DNA of 64,000 nucleotides from Actinobacillus suis ATCC 33415 (GTDB lineage Bacteria; Pseudomonadota; Gammaproteobacteria; Enterobacterales; Pasteurellaceae): NCBI RefSeq assembly GCF_000739435.1, contig NZ_CP009159.1, positions 992,001 to 1,056,000 of the forward strand, read 5' to 3'. Shown piece by piece: positions 34,144 to 41,675 of this stretch (position 1 is its first letter; each line of letters starts with the position of its first letter). The notes under the pieces were generated by a model. It saw only the letters and a program-made list of their open reading frames with translations, ran no database searches and was not told where the DNA came from. The position numbers and the translations under genes were made by a program.

Positions 34144-36144
34144 TTATGAACCACTTAAGATATAATCCGCTTCTTGATTTCTACGCTTTGCATTAATGCC
34201 GTTATTGTTAGTTTGACGTTTCCTGACAGTATTAGCTAACACTGACATATCTCCCGAGCTTGCAGAAACTCTTGCAGCCTTAATAACATCACTAGTCAAA
34301 GAACCGTAGTTATAAGCATAAGAAGTTAGAGCTGCTTGAACACTTGGAGAAAGAGAGTCCCAAGTGGATGACGATACTTGCTTTCTTGCCGTGTCTGCAA
34401 ATACTTGCGTGCGGCGTACTAAATCACGTTCAGCATCCTCTTTTGTAATAATAGTATCTTTTGTCACTTTTACAACTGTTCCATCTGCACGTGTAATAGT
34501 ATCTGAACCATACCCAGAACGATAAGCATTCACGTCCCAATATGCCTTTGAACTAAAACCTTCAAAATGTTTAAGTAACTCTGTTGCTTGTTGTAGAGCA
34601 GTTCCTGAAATTGAATTAATTTTAGAGTACGAACTTCCTAAATTCGCACTACTGGAGTTAGTATTGAGTGATGGTATAAATGGAGCCACGTTGCTTGTAC
34701 TTGGAATACCTAAAGTAATCATTTTTCGTGGCAAAGAAATATTATTTTCTTGTTCTCCGTCAGCTGGCGATGGAGTTCCGTACTCTAATTCTTTAACACG
34801 TTTATCCAAGCTATCTTTCGGTAAACTATACGAACCAGCATGTGCTTCTCTTTCAGCTTTATTTTGTAATATAGTTGCAGCAGTATTACTAGTAATCGCC
34901 TTTTGCATATCCATTTCAAGTTTTACTTGGGATATTTCTCGGTCGATAATGTTTAAAATGCGCTCTAACTCTACCTGTGCATCTGCATTATTGGCCACAT
35001 TGGGTTCACGCATACCAGCTAAAATTGCACGTCGAGATAGCATCATTTTTTCCATGACTTTCGAGGTTGCAATCTCCCCAGAGAGTCGTTGGCTTAATAC
35101 TTCCACATCAGGATCTTCACGTAATGCCTCTATTAACCCGCGTGTAACAGGTACAGTATTTGAGCTAAGTTCAGCAAGAAATTCCGATGTGGGTGTACTC
35201 ATATTAAGTACTTTTTCCAATTTACCGATAGTAAGTACATGTTCCTCTTCAATTTCCGGACTTAATCCTACACCTGCTTTCGCGCTCGTTTTCGTTCCAC
35301 AATCTGTTTTACAAGTCGAAATTGATTGTTCACCGATCACTTTTGTTAAAAAGTCAGCAGCAGTCTGTGGGTTATCCCACGTCTTACATAAATTACCGTC
35401 ACATAAAGATTCTGAAATTTTTCCTGTATCTAAGACATTGCGTTTATTTAGCAAGTTATAACCAGCTTTTACCACGTCGCCCACTAAATTGATTGGCTCT
35501 TGGTTTTGTCCTCCTTTTTTCTGCCCTCCAATCCAAGCACGCCCTTCTTTACCCTGTTTGTCTTCAAGATCTTTTTTAGCTTGCTTAGCATCAGGCTGGG
35601 TTGAGGTAATATCTTTAAAACTTTCTAAATCTGCAGCTTGCCCCCATTTCCCGCCTAACGTATAGTCAGCTAACTTTTGCGACATATCTTCACAGCTAGT
35701 TTTAAGACGATTGAAGTCTAATTTCCCTTGATATACACCATTAGTAATTAAATCATAAAGTTGTGGATTGGCGCGTTGAAGCACCATTGCCGGCATACTT
35801 GCAACAGCACCTTTCGCAGAATCAATAACATTTCCTAATAAATCTTTAAAGCCATCTTTAAGTCCATTTAAATCATTTTTAATTGTGGTTTTAATATCAA
35901 AATTGCCACACATTAAATTAGATTTCCAACCAACACCTAATTCGACTGCATTAGTTTTTCCACGACTAGGTGGAGCCATATAACCTGCACCACCACCGAT
36001 TTGATAAAATACTTTATCCGACAAAATAGCATCTGATTTGCTAAATTCTAACTTATCTGTAATGGAATTCGCATTTGAAGTATTAAGGCATAAACAGCCT
36101 AATACTAAAAGAGTAATATGATTGAGTGAAAATCTTTTTGTCAT
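34144..36144 (-). CDS. PFL_4711-like ICE conjugation protein fused to a T4-type lysozyme domain
   Basis: The 666-residue exported protein has a signal peptide (ITLLVLGCLCLNTSNA). The N-terminal two thirds matches PFL_4711-like proteins: VFYQIGGGAGYMAPPSRGK, LGVGWKSNLMCGNFD, MPAMVLQRANPQLYDL, and CGTKTSAKAGVGLSPEIEEE. From about residue 520 it continues into a GH24 lysozyme: LLKHFEGFSSKAYWDVNAY, RSGYGSDTITRADG, and SPSVQAALTSYAYNYGS. The catalytic Glu (HFEG) is present. TraH-like assembly and local muramidase activity may thus be combined in one chain. AAGGAGAA precedes the start. The ICE also carries a separate transglycosylase. Confidence 0.87.
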   Translation of the reverse strand: MTKRFSLNHITLLVLGCLCLNTSNANSITDKLEFSKSDAILSDKVFYQIGGGAGYMAPPSRGKTNAVELGVGWKSNLMCGNFDIKTTIKNDLNGLKDGFKDLLGNVIDSAKGAVASMPAMVLQRANPQLYDLITNGVYQGKLDFNRLKTSCEDMSQKLADYTLGGKWGQAADLESFKDITSTQPDAKQAKKDLEDKQGKEGRAWIGGQKKGGQNQEPINLVGDVVKAGYNLLNKRNVLDTGKISESLCDGNLCKTWDNPQTAADFLTKVIGEQSISTCKTDCGTKTSAKAGVGLSPEIEEEHVLTIGKLEKVLNMSTPTSEFLAELSSNTVPVTRGLIEALREDPDVEVLSQRLSGEIATSKVMEKMMLSRRAILAGMREPNVANNADAQVELERILNIIDREISQVKLEMDMQKAITSNTAATILQNKAEREAHAGSYSLPKDSLDKRVKELEYGTPSPADGEQENNISLPRKMITLGIPSTSNVAPFIPSLNTNSSSANLGSSYSKINSISGTALQQATELLKHFEGFSSKAYWDVNAYRSGYGSDTITRADGTVVKVTKDTIITKEDAERDLVRRTQVFADTARKQVSSSTWDSLSPSVQAALTSYAYNYGSLTSDVIKAARVSASSGDMSVLANTVRKRQTNNNGINAKRRNQEADYILSGS

Positions 36145-36163
36145 ATTTGTTTCTCCTTCCTAA

Positions 36164-37102
36164 TTATCGTTGCCAGTCAATACTATATAAAAATTTCTGA
36201 CCTCTTCGCTTACAGCAACTATAAGGTCGCCAAAGTGCCCAAGAATAATCACCTTTCACTGACATTTTTCTAGAGTGTGTTTCTACAGAACTTCCATGAG
36301 GAAATACAGAACAAGATCTTTCCATCTTAGGATGGAGCATCTGCCATTTATGTGTACGGGAATTACTTTCTTCTACTGCTCCAGGAGGCCATTCGCCGGC
36401 ACCTCCTTTTTTAGCTGCAGGTAAATAAATGTGGGGTTGTGCCATTCGACTAACAATATCTGCAACACGTTGAGCAATAACTGCTGAGGCTTTGTAGTCA
36501 TGAACTTGATTAATCGCACCGGAACGAGGGTAGATATTTCCCCAATGATCTCCTGCTTGATTAACTTCTCTCATACCAGGAACCATCGCCTCCGGATAAA
36601 ACATTTCTGGTAAATTCTCTTTCCAAGCAAAGAAATCTAATCCACTTAAGAAGTAAGGAACAAAAGGTGTAGTTTGACTTTTGCAATAATATCCTGTGCT
36701 ATTTAGCACCTGAGATATTGCTCCTTGCGGATGACCAATTGCATCGGCATTCTTAAAAGTAAACTGAGTGTATTGTTTATGTGGAGAACGATATTCCCCA
36801 CCTTTAACAGCCGTTTTATTGAACGAAGAAACCTCTGACCAGGGATTCTGACCATCATGGTTGTAGCTAGAGACAACCATTTCTGGAATGTAGTGTTTTA
36901 CTTTAGTAGATGTACGAATCGTACAACCAAACTTTGTGCAAAATAGCCAAAAACATGTACCTACCACTTTATAATCCAAACAACTTTTTGAAGCACTCGA
37001 AGCCATAATTGATGCGGTATTAATAGAGGCTTGAGCAGGAATAAACGAGGTAATAATTGCTGCCGAAAGTAATTTAACTAATAAAGTACGGTTAAATTTC
37101 AT
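36164..37102 (-). CDS. PFL_4710-like (TraU-type) ICE conjugation protein
   Basis: The 312-residue exported protein has many cysteines, as expected for TraU family members: KSCLDYKVVGTCFWLFCTKF and CTIRTSTKVKHYIPE near the N-terminus, and SYCC-type CCKRRGQKF near the C-terminus. WALWRPYSCC matches the family's closing motif. TraU proteins act in the periplasm in pilus assembly and DNA transfer. The start ATG overlaps the stop of the preceding gene (ATGA), and AAAGGAGG lies upstream. Confidence 0.88.
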   Translation of the reverse strand: MKFNRTLLVKLLSAAIITSFIPAQASINTASIMASSASKSCLDYKVVGTCFWLFCTKFGCTIRTSTKVKHYIPEMVVSSYNHDGQNPWSEVSSFNKTAVKGGEYRSPHKQYTQFTFKNADAIGHPQGAISQVLNSTGYYCKSQTTPFVPYFLSGLDFFAWKENLPEMFYPEAMVPGMREVNQAGDHWGNIYPRSGAINQVHDYKASAVIAQRVADIVSRMAQPHIYLPAAKKGGAGEWPPGAVEESNSRTHKWQMLHPKMERSCSVFPHGSSVETHSRKMSVKGDYSWALWRPYSCCKRRGQKFLYSIDWQR

Positions 37103-37554
37103 TGTCCCTCCTTTCTATTTTGGAACCATTGTTCCCACAACTTTTTTGCTTTCGCTATATTCGTTTCTCCATAAATAACAGAGGTTTCTCCAGTAGAATT
37201 CTGAAATAGAACAGCAGGTACTTTTTTAATACCGTTTTGCCAAGCACTAATTACATCAGTATAAGCATCTTTGATAAGGGCTTCCTTTTCAGCCCATTGT
37301 GGCGAATTAAATAATGCTTTAGCTTGCTGTTCAGCCATAACAGGATCATGACTAAGCCCTTGACTAATGACATTTTCTATATTCGTTACTTTATCAAGAT
37401 AATAGACCTGAGTAGCCAGTTCTTGATGGGTGAGATGATATGATGATGTGGTGTAGACAGAAATAATAGGTTCAATATTTGCCATACTTAGTGGGGATAT
37501 TCCACTCCCAATCAATAATGCCAAATAGGAATAAAAGTTATATCTTTTGTTCAC
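37099..37554 (-). CDS. PFL_4709-like ICE conjugation protein
   Basis: The 151-residue exported protein has a signal peptide (YLALLIGSGISPLSMA), then PIISVYTTSSYHLTHQ, AEQQAKALFNSPQW and IKKVPAVLFQNSTGETSVIYG. The last segment is thioredoxin-like and diagnostic of this ICE family (TIGR03757 as I recall), related to TrbC/TraW-type subunits. It is the first gene of the minus-strand TraU-PFL_4711 block. Its promoter lies in 37555-37720, which also faces the oppositely oriented structured repeat. Confidence 0.85.
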   Translation of the reverse strand: MNKRYNFYSYLALLIGSGISPLSMANIEPIISVYTTSSYHLTHQELATQVYYLDKVTNIENVISQGLSHDPVMAEQQAKALFNSPQWAEKEALIKDAYTDVISAWQNGIKKVPAVLFQNSTGETSVIYGETNIAKAKKLWEQWFQNRKEGQ

Positions 37555-37722
37555 ACTATAGACCTCTCTTAGATAGCCAATATAAATGTGAAAGTTAGCG
37601 ATATTTTAACCAACGATACAGAAAAAACTCTGTTCAAAAATAGGAGATTTTTTTGTAAAACATCTTAATTTCTTAAGCAAAAAATATTTCCCTTTTTATA
37701 AAAAAAATCGTATATTGTCATT

Positions 37723-37868
37723 ATTAAGTCGCTGGGAACAGCTCTTAAAAAAGTCGCAAGAACTCTTGAGAAGCGACGGTTACCCTTGAGGTAAAGGAGT
37801 TCAATGCCAAAATGTCTTCCAGCATTCTGAAAGGAAACACTGTAATTTTGCAGGAATGCCACCTAAAC
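37723..37868 (+). repeat. 146-bp structured repeat, copy 2
   Basis: Identical to 14509-14654 except for one base. Here too it lies directly upstream of a two-hairpin leader and the first gene of a leader-controlled cluster, in the same orientation. The unit contains no plausible open reading frame; conserved dyads suggest an RNA or protein-binding element. Confidence 0.9.
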
Positions 37869-37875
37869 CTATCAC

Positions 37876-37944
37876 CTTCCAAGGGAAAACGCTTCCCTGG
37901 AAGTGTTCTCCTGAGGATTTTTTTATTAACTTAGGAGAATAACT
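37876..37944 (+). promoter_or_regulatory. Two-hairpin leader (gene at 37945)
   Basis: CTTCCAAGGGAA (37876-37887) pairs with TTCCCTGGAAG (37893-37903) with one bulge. AGTGTTCTCCT (37902-37912) pairs with AGGAGAA...ACT (37933-37944), covering the Shine-Dalgarno sequence. Confidence 0.75.
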
Positions 37945-38295
37945 ATGACTCTCAAATCTCACCCTGAATGGGATATTATCCCATTTGACTCTCAACCTGC
38001 CGCAGCACAAACATCATCTGTATTTTGGAAAATAGGGAATAAACTTGGTAATCTTTTTGTATCTGCGAGAAGACGAGTTACCTCAAAATATCGCGAGGTT
38101 ACAAGCGGTATCAACCAAAAACTAGATGAAGAATATGAACATTTAAGGGCTGAATTTGAAGCAGATCTCTTTGCTCAAACCGAAGCATTCGAATGTGAAC
38201 TCAAAGCACAGCGCAAACATTGGATTGGTATTTCTATTATTACCACTCTAGTTGGCTTTTTAATTGGCATGTTGATAACCTTTAATCTCATGTAA
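37945..38295 (+). CDS. Small tail-anchored membrane protein of unknown function
   Basis: The 116-residue protein has a soluble N-terminal part, a helical coiled-coil-like region (KLDEEYEHLRAEFEADLFAQ), and a single C-terminal membrane helix (WIGISIITTLVGFLIGMLIT). It lacks a signal peptide, so it is likely tail-anchored in the inner membrane with the bulk in the cytoplasm. The start matches the conserved leader. Function and family are unknown. It is the first of four consecutive leader-controlled accessory units. Confidence 0.65.
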   Translation: MTLKSHPEWDIIPFDSQPAAAQTSSVFWKIGNKLGNLFVSARRRVTSKYREVTSGINQKLDEEYEHLRAEFEADLFAQTEAFECELKAQRKHWIGISIITTLVGFLIGMLITFNLM

Positions 38296-38310
38296 TTTCT
38301 ATTAACTTAT

Positions 38311-38368
38311 CCCATAGGGAATACTATATCTCTATGGGATTAGCATTCCCTTTTTTTGGAGAAATGCA
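38311..38368 (+). promoter_or_regulatory. Two-hairpin leader (gene at 38369)
   Basis: CCCATAGGGA (38311-38320) pairs with TCTCTATGGG (38329-38338) through Watson-Crick and one G-U pair. GCATT (38343-38347) pairs with AATGC (38363-38367) next to the GGAG site. Confidence 0.75.
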
Positions 38369-38620
38369 ATGGAAGTTCAAATTAACCTCAACACTGTATC
38401 AGGTTTTATCCCTAAACATTGGACTAGGAATAATCACGTGATGCTATCTCAATTACATAAAGATATTACTCGTAATGCAATTCAATCTTGGCAAAAGCGT
38501 AAAGAAGGCGAACAGAAAGTACGTTTTCTTCAAGCTATGCCAGCAACTCATGGAGCACACTTCCGCTTTATGAATGTGCAGCAAAAAGATGAAAAGACAT
38601 TATTAGTTACTATTGATTAA
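38369..38620 (+). CDS. Small hypothetical ICE protein
   Basis: The 83-residue soluble basic protein (HWTRNNHVMLSQLHKDITRN, QSWQKRKEGEQKVRFLQAMP) has no membrane segment or catalytic motif. The start sits exactly after the conserved leader hairpin. Charge and size would suit a DNA- or RNA-associated accessory protein, but nothing in the sequence proves this. Family unknown. Confidence 0.65.
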   Translation: MEVQINLNTVSGFIPKHWTRNNHVMLSQLHKDITRNAIQSWQKRKEGEQKVRFLQAMPATHGAHFRFMNVQQKDEKTLLVTID

Positions 38621-38629
38621 ACTTTTACC

Positions 38630-38693
38630 CCATAAGGGAAACACCTAATTCCCTTATGGATGTAGTGTTTCCCTTTTATTTTGGAGAAACACT
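38630..38693 (+). promoter_or_regulatory. Two-hairpin leader (gene at 38694)
   Basis: CCATAAGGGAA (38630-38640) pairs perfectly with TTCCCTTATGG (38649-38659). AGTGTTTC (38664-38671) pairs perfectly with GAAACACT (38686-38693), overlapping the GGAG site and reaching the ATG. Confidence 0.85.
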
Positions 38694-39580
38694 ATGAACG
38701 TTTTAACCGCTTATTTTAATACTCAATTAGTAAATGCTGGTTTTCCAGATGATTTTGAAATCAATTGGTCCTTAGGTTATAGCCAGGGCGATGGTATGGC
38801 TTTTTATGGAAACATGGAACATACCTATTGGTTAGGATTGTTTCAACGCATTTACCCAAACCAAAAACGCAAATACCAGAAATTTGAAAGACTAACAAGA
38901 TCATTGATTGAGTGGCAAAACTACGGGGATAACTTGATAAGCATAAGACGAAATCACTTTGGTTATCGTTATTCTCACTTTAACACGATGGATTTGCATG
39001 CACCAAGTGCCGCAGATTTTCGTTTCTTTGATGAAGATGCAAAAAAAGATTGGTATTTCCCAACCTATAAAGTCGGAGAATATCAAGCACTATGGGATGA
39101 ATTTGTTGCGGATTTAGCGGAATATATTCGGACTTGTCGAAGCAATTAGCACAAGAAGGTTATCGAATTATTGAAGCAACGCCGTATCAGAAAGAAGTCG
39201 CTTATCAATTCGAAACACAGCATTATCGAATTGAATTTGTAACTGAGCCTCATGAATTTTATGCAAATCATTTTGAAACCTATATGTATGATTGCGATTT
39301 TGAAGATGTTGAAAGCCTTTGCAAAGCAGCATTAAAAGGTATCAAAATTGCTAATGTCTATGCTCAAGTATTGGACAAAGCAACAGGAATCGCTTTAGGG
39401 GAAGATTACTTTGGTTATTTAGCTTATAACAAAGAAGATAAAACCTTTGGAGGCTACCGCTATATTTTGATTCGTGAAGCTATTAAAGCAGCTCGTTCAA
39501 AAGATGGATTGATTAGTCGTCAAGCACAATTAATGCAAAAATCTCTACCACACTTACACTTAAACACAAACGGGAATTAA
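38694..39580 (+). pseudogene. Hypothetical ICE protein split by an apparent frameshift
   Basis: Two overlapping frames cover this stretch. 38694-39149 encodes 151 residues (FPDDFEINWSLGYSQGDGMA, ADFRFFDEDAKKDWYFPTYK) ending EYIRTCRSN-stop. 39134-39580 continues with SKQLAQEGYRIIEATPYQKE from a TTG and no ribosome site. Inserting one T in CGGACTTGTCG at about 39134 would join them as ...EYIRTLSKQLAQEG..., a smooth protein of about 295 residues. I therefore read this as one gene with a 1-bp loss. Two overlapping proteins remain possible. The C-terminal part (YLAYNKEDKTFGGYRYILIR) is unfamiliar to me. Confidence 0.55.
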
Positions 39581-39593
39581 ACACCGTTTCTTA

Positions 39594-39655
39594 CCCATTG
39601 GGGAATACTTTCCTCAATGGGAGTGTTCTCCATTTTTATTTTAGGAGAACACATT
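39594..39655 (+). promoter_or_regulatory. Two-hairpin leader (ArdC-like gene)
   Basis: CCCATTGGGGAA (39594-39605) pairs with TTCCTCAATGGG (39610-39621), including one G-U pair. GTGTTCTCC (39623-39631) is perfectly complementary to GGAGAACAC (39644-39652), fully hiding the Shine-Dalgarno sequence. Confidence 0.85.
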
Positions 39656-40627
39656 ATGAACACTCAAACTCAACATAAACCTGACTTATACCAAGAAATT
39701 ACTAATCGCATTATTAAGTGCCTTGAAGAAGGAACGGTTCCATGGCTAAAACCTTGGAATAATCCTGATTATAACCTTGCACTACCTCAAAATGCGGTAT
39801 CTAGCCGTCACTATTCAGGAATTAATATTTTATTGCTATGGATAGCAAGTGCTGAAAAAGGTTATAAACAAAGCAAATGGATCACAGCAAAAGCTGCCAA
39901 TAAACTTGGTGGTCGCGTGCGCAAAGGAGAAAAAGCAACAATTGTTGTAAATTACAATCCGATTGATCGTGAAAAATGTGATGATGAAGGTAATCCAATC
40001 TTGGATAAAGATGGAAATCCAGAAATGGAACATTTTGCTGTTTTAAAAAGACATCCTCTTTTTAATATTGAACAATGTGATGGACTTCCGACCACAATGT
40101 ATGATTCTGTGTCAGTTCAAAATGATAATGCTGGCTCAGCACAATACACCTTATTTGCTGAAATCCGGCAAATGATCAAAGGAATGGATTTGGAAGTTAA
40201 AGTCAAGCCAAGTTCGCGTGCATTCTATCATCCTATAGAGGATAAGGTAGTCATGCCGGAAATGAAACAATTTCATTCAGAAGCGGGCTTTTATGGAACA
40301 TTACTTCATGAAATGACCCACGCAACAGGCCATTCAAAACGCTTACATCGTGAAGGTATTACTTCCGGCAAAGCAAAATTTGGTAATAAAATTTATGCTT
40401 TCGAAGAACTAATCGCAGAAATGGGTAGTGCGTTTGTTTGTGCTCATTTAGGTTTCAATGAAGTTCCGCAAAATGCAGCCTATATTGAAAGCTGGATTAA
40501 AGTATTGAAGGAAGACAAACGAGCAATATTTAAAGCCTCAGGATTTGCACGTAATGCGTGTGAATACATGATGGATGCACTCAATGTTCAGCAGCAATAC
40601 GAAAAATTCTTTGCTGAAGCAGCATAA
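39656..40627 (+). CDS. ArdC-like antirestriction/zincin metallopeptidase domain protein
   Basis: The 323-residue protein has an N-terminal ssDNA-binding-type ArdC domain (DLYQEITNRIIKCLEEGTVPW, LKPW, SRHYSGINILLLW, KANKLGGRVRKGEKAT-like). A zincin-type peptidase domain follows with LLHEMTHATGH (HExxH at residues 218-222) and the downstream Glu region FEELIAEMGSAFVC. ArdC proteins on conjugative elements protect incoming single-stranded DNA from host restriction. It is the last gene of the leader-controlled cluster, and a strong terminator follows. The leader would allow translation to be turned on rapidly after entry, which is inference. Confidence 0.88.
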   Translation: MNTQTQHKPDLYQEITNRIIKCLEEGTVPWLKPWNNPDYNLALPQNAVSSRHYSGINILLLWIASAEKGYKQSKWITAKAANKLGGRVRKGEKATIVVNYNPIDREKCDDEGNPILDKDGNPEMEHFAVLKRHPLFNIEQCDGLPTTMYDSVSVQNDNAGSAQYTLFAEIRQMIKGMDLEVKVKPSSRAFYHPIEDKVVMPEMKQFHSEAGFYGTLLHEMTHATGHSKRLHREGITSGKAKFGNKIYAFEELIAEMGSAFVCAHLGFNEVPQNAAYIESWIKVLKEDKRAIFKASGFARNACEYMMDALNVQQQYEKFFAEAA

Positions 40628-40635
40628 TAAAAAAC

Positions 40636-40668
40636 AAAATGCCCTAGATTAATATCTAGGGCATTTTT
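40636..40668 (+). terminator. Terminator of the ArdC-like gene
   Basis: AAATGCCCTAGAT/ATCTAGGGCATTT stem with a T-run. Confidence 0.9.
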
Positions 40669-40830
40669 AGTTAGCGAACTTTACTTCTTCATCTGTTCTG
40701 CAAAAGTTGATAGTTAAATTTTCCATATTGTACTCCTATTCAAAACTTATAAATAATCGCATAAATCATACCTGCTACGCACATATATTCTACCAATAAC
40801 TATGTTCTTTTTATGCAGAGTTTTCAAGCC

Positions 40831-40887
40831 GTTTCGAAAGTCCAAAAAACGAACGTTTTTTTGACTTTTTTCGAAAAACAAAAAAGT
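40831..40887. promoter_or_regulatory. Candidate resolution (res) site cluster upstream of the serine resolvase
   Basis: GTCCAAAAAACG (40840-40851) and CGTTTTTTTGAC (40854-40865) form a near-perfect 26-bp dyad with an AA centre. Related half-sites follow to 40887 (GACTTTTTTCG, CAAAAAAGTC) and precede it (GTTTCGAAAGTC). Clustered dyads with an AT-rich core next to a resolvase gene suggest its recombination site. The remaining interval 40669-40989 has no supported gene; a frame from 40813 reads through these dyads. Confidence 0.45.
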
Positions 40888-40989
40888 CTTCATTTTCCCC
40901 TCTATTTTAAGTTCAATAACTCAGTTCAAAAATCAATGTTCAAGAATTTATCTGTAAATTGGGTTTTTATACTATATGGATGTTATTTT

Positions 40990-41577
40990 ATGTTAATTGG
41001 CTATGCTCGAGTTTCAACAGAAGATCAAAATTTAGAGCTTCAAATTGATGCCCTCACTAAAGTAGGGTGTGAAAAGATTTTTAATGATAAAGACTCTCGT
41101 ACTTCATTTAATCGCCCAGGATTATTAGAGGCCCTCGAATATTTAAGAGAAGGCGATACATTAGTTATATGGAAGCTAGACCGCTTAGGTGGTAAAACTA
41201 AGAATTTACTTGAACTTTTTGATTCTCTGCAACAAAGAAATATCAATTTAAAAAGCATTAAAGATTCAATTGATACAGGTTCAGCAATTGGTAAATTATT
41301 TTTTCATTTCAGTTCTGCATTAGCAGAGTTTGAAGTTGATATCCTTAGAGAAAGAACTCGGGCAGGCTTAGCCGCTGCTCGTGCGCGCGGACGATTAGGT
41401 GGAAGACCAAAGTCTCTTAATGAAAACCAAAAACAACAAGCCTTTGACTTGTATTACAGTAAAAAGCATACCGTAAATAGCATATGTAAAACGCTCAACA
41501 TTTCTAAAGGAACATTTTATAACTACCTGAAACAGGAAAAAGACTTAAACGGCAAAAGGATAAAGGAAAGCCCCTAA
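40990..41577 (+). CDS. Serine recombinase (resolvase/invertase type)
   Basis: The 195-residue small serine recombinase begins MLIGYARVSTEDQN with the nucleophile Ser10. GDTLVIWKLDRLGGKTKNLL and the regulator-type helix FHFSSALAEFEVDILRERTRAGLAAARARGR follow, then a C-terminal helix-turn-helix (HTVNSICKTLNISKGTFYNYL). The usual LGRS after WKLDR reads LGGK here, a small departure from the family. It probably resolves ICE multimers or acts on a nearby inversion site. The start at 40990 gives the canonical N-terminus; the longer frame from 40813 adds unrelated residues. Confidence 0.9.
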   Translation: MLIGYARVSTEDQNLELQIDALTKVGCEKIFNDKDSRTSFNRPGLLEALEYLREGDTLVIWKLDRLGGKTKNLLELFDSLQQRNINLKSIKDSIDTGSAIGKLFFHFSSALAEFEVDILRERTRAGLAAARARGRLGGRPKSLNENQKQQAFDLYYSKKHTVNSICKTLNISKGTFYNYLKQEKDLNGKRIKESP

Positions 41578-41675
41578 GGGCTTTTAAGGGTAACCTTTCC
41601 AAGGGGAAAGGTCTTACCCAAAAAGGCGAAAAGGCCAAAGGGCCTATTCTTCCACTACATCATAGAGATTATGTT

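Noticed and set aside
40813-40989. N-terminal extension of the serine resolvase
   Set aside because: The extra 59 residues are unrelated to the family and read through the candidate res dyads; ATG 40990 gives the canonical N-terminus.
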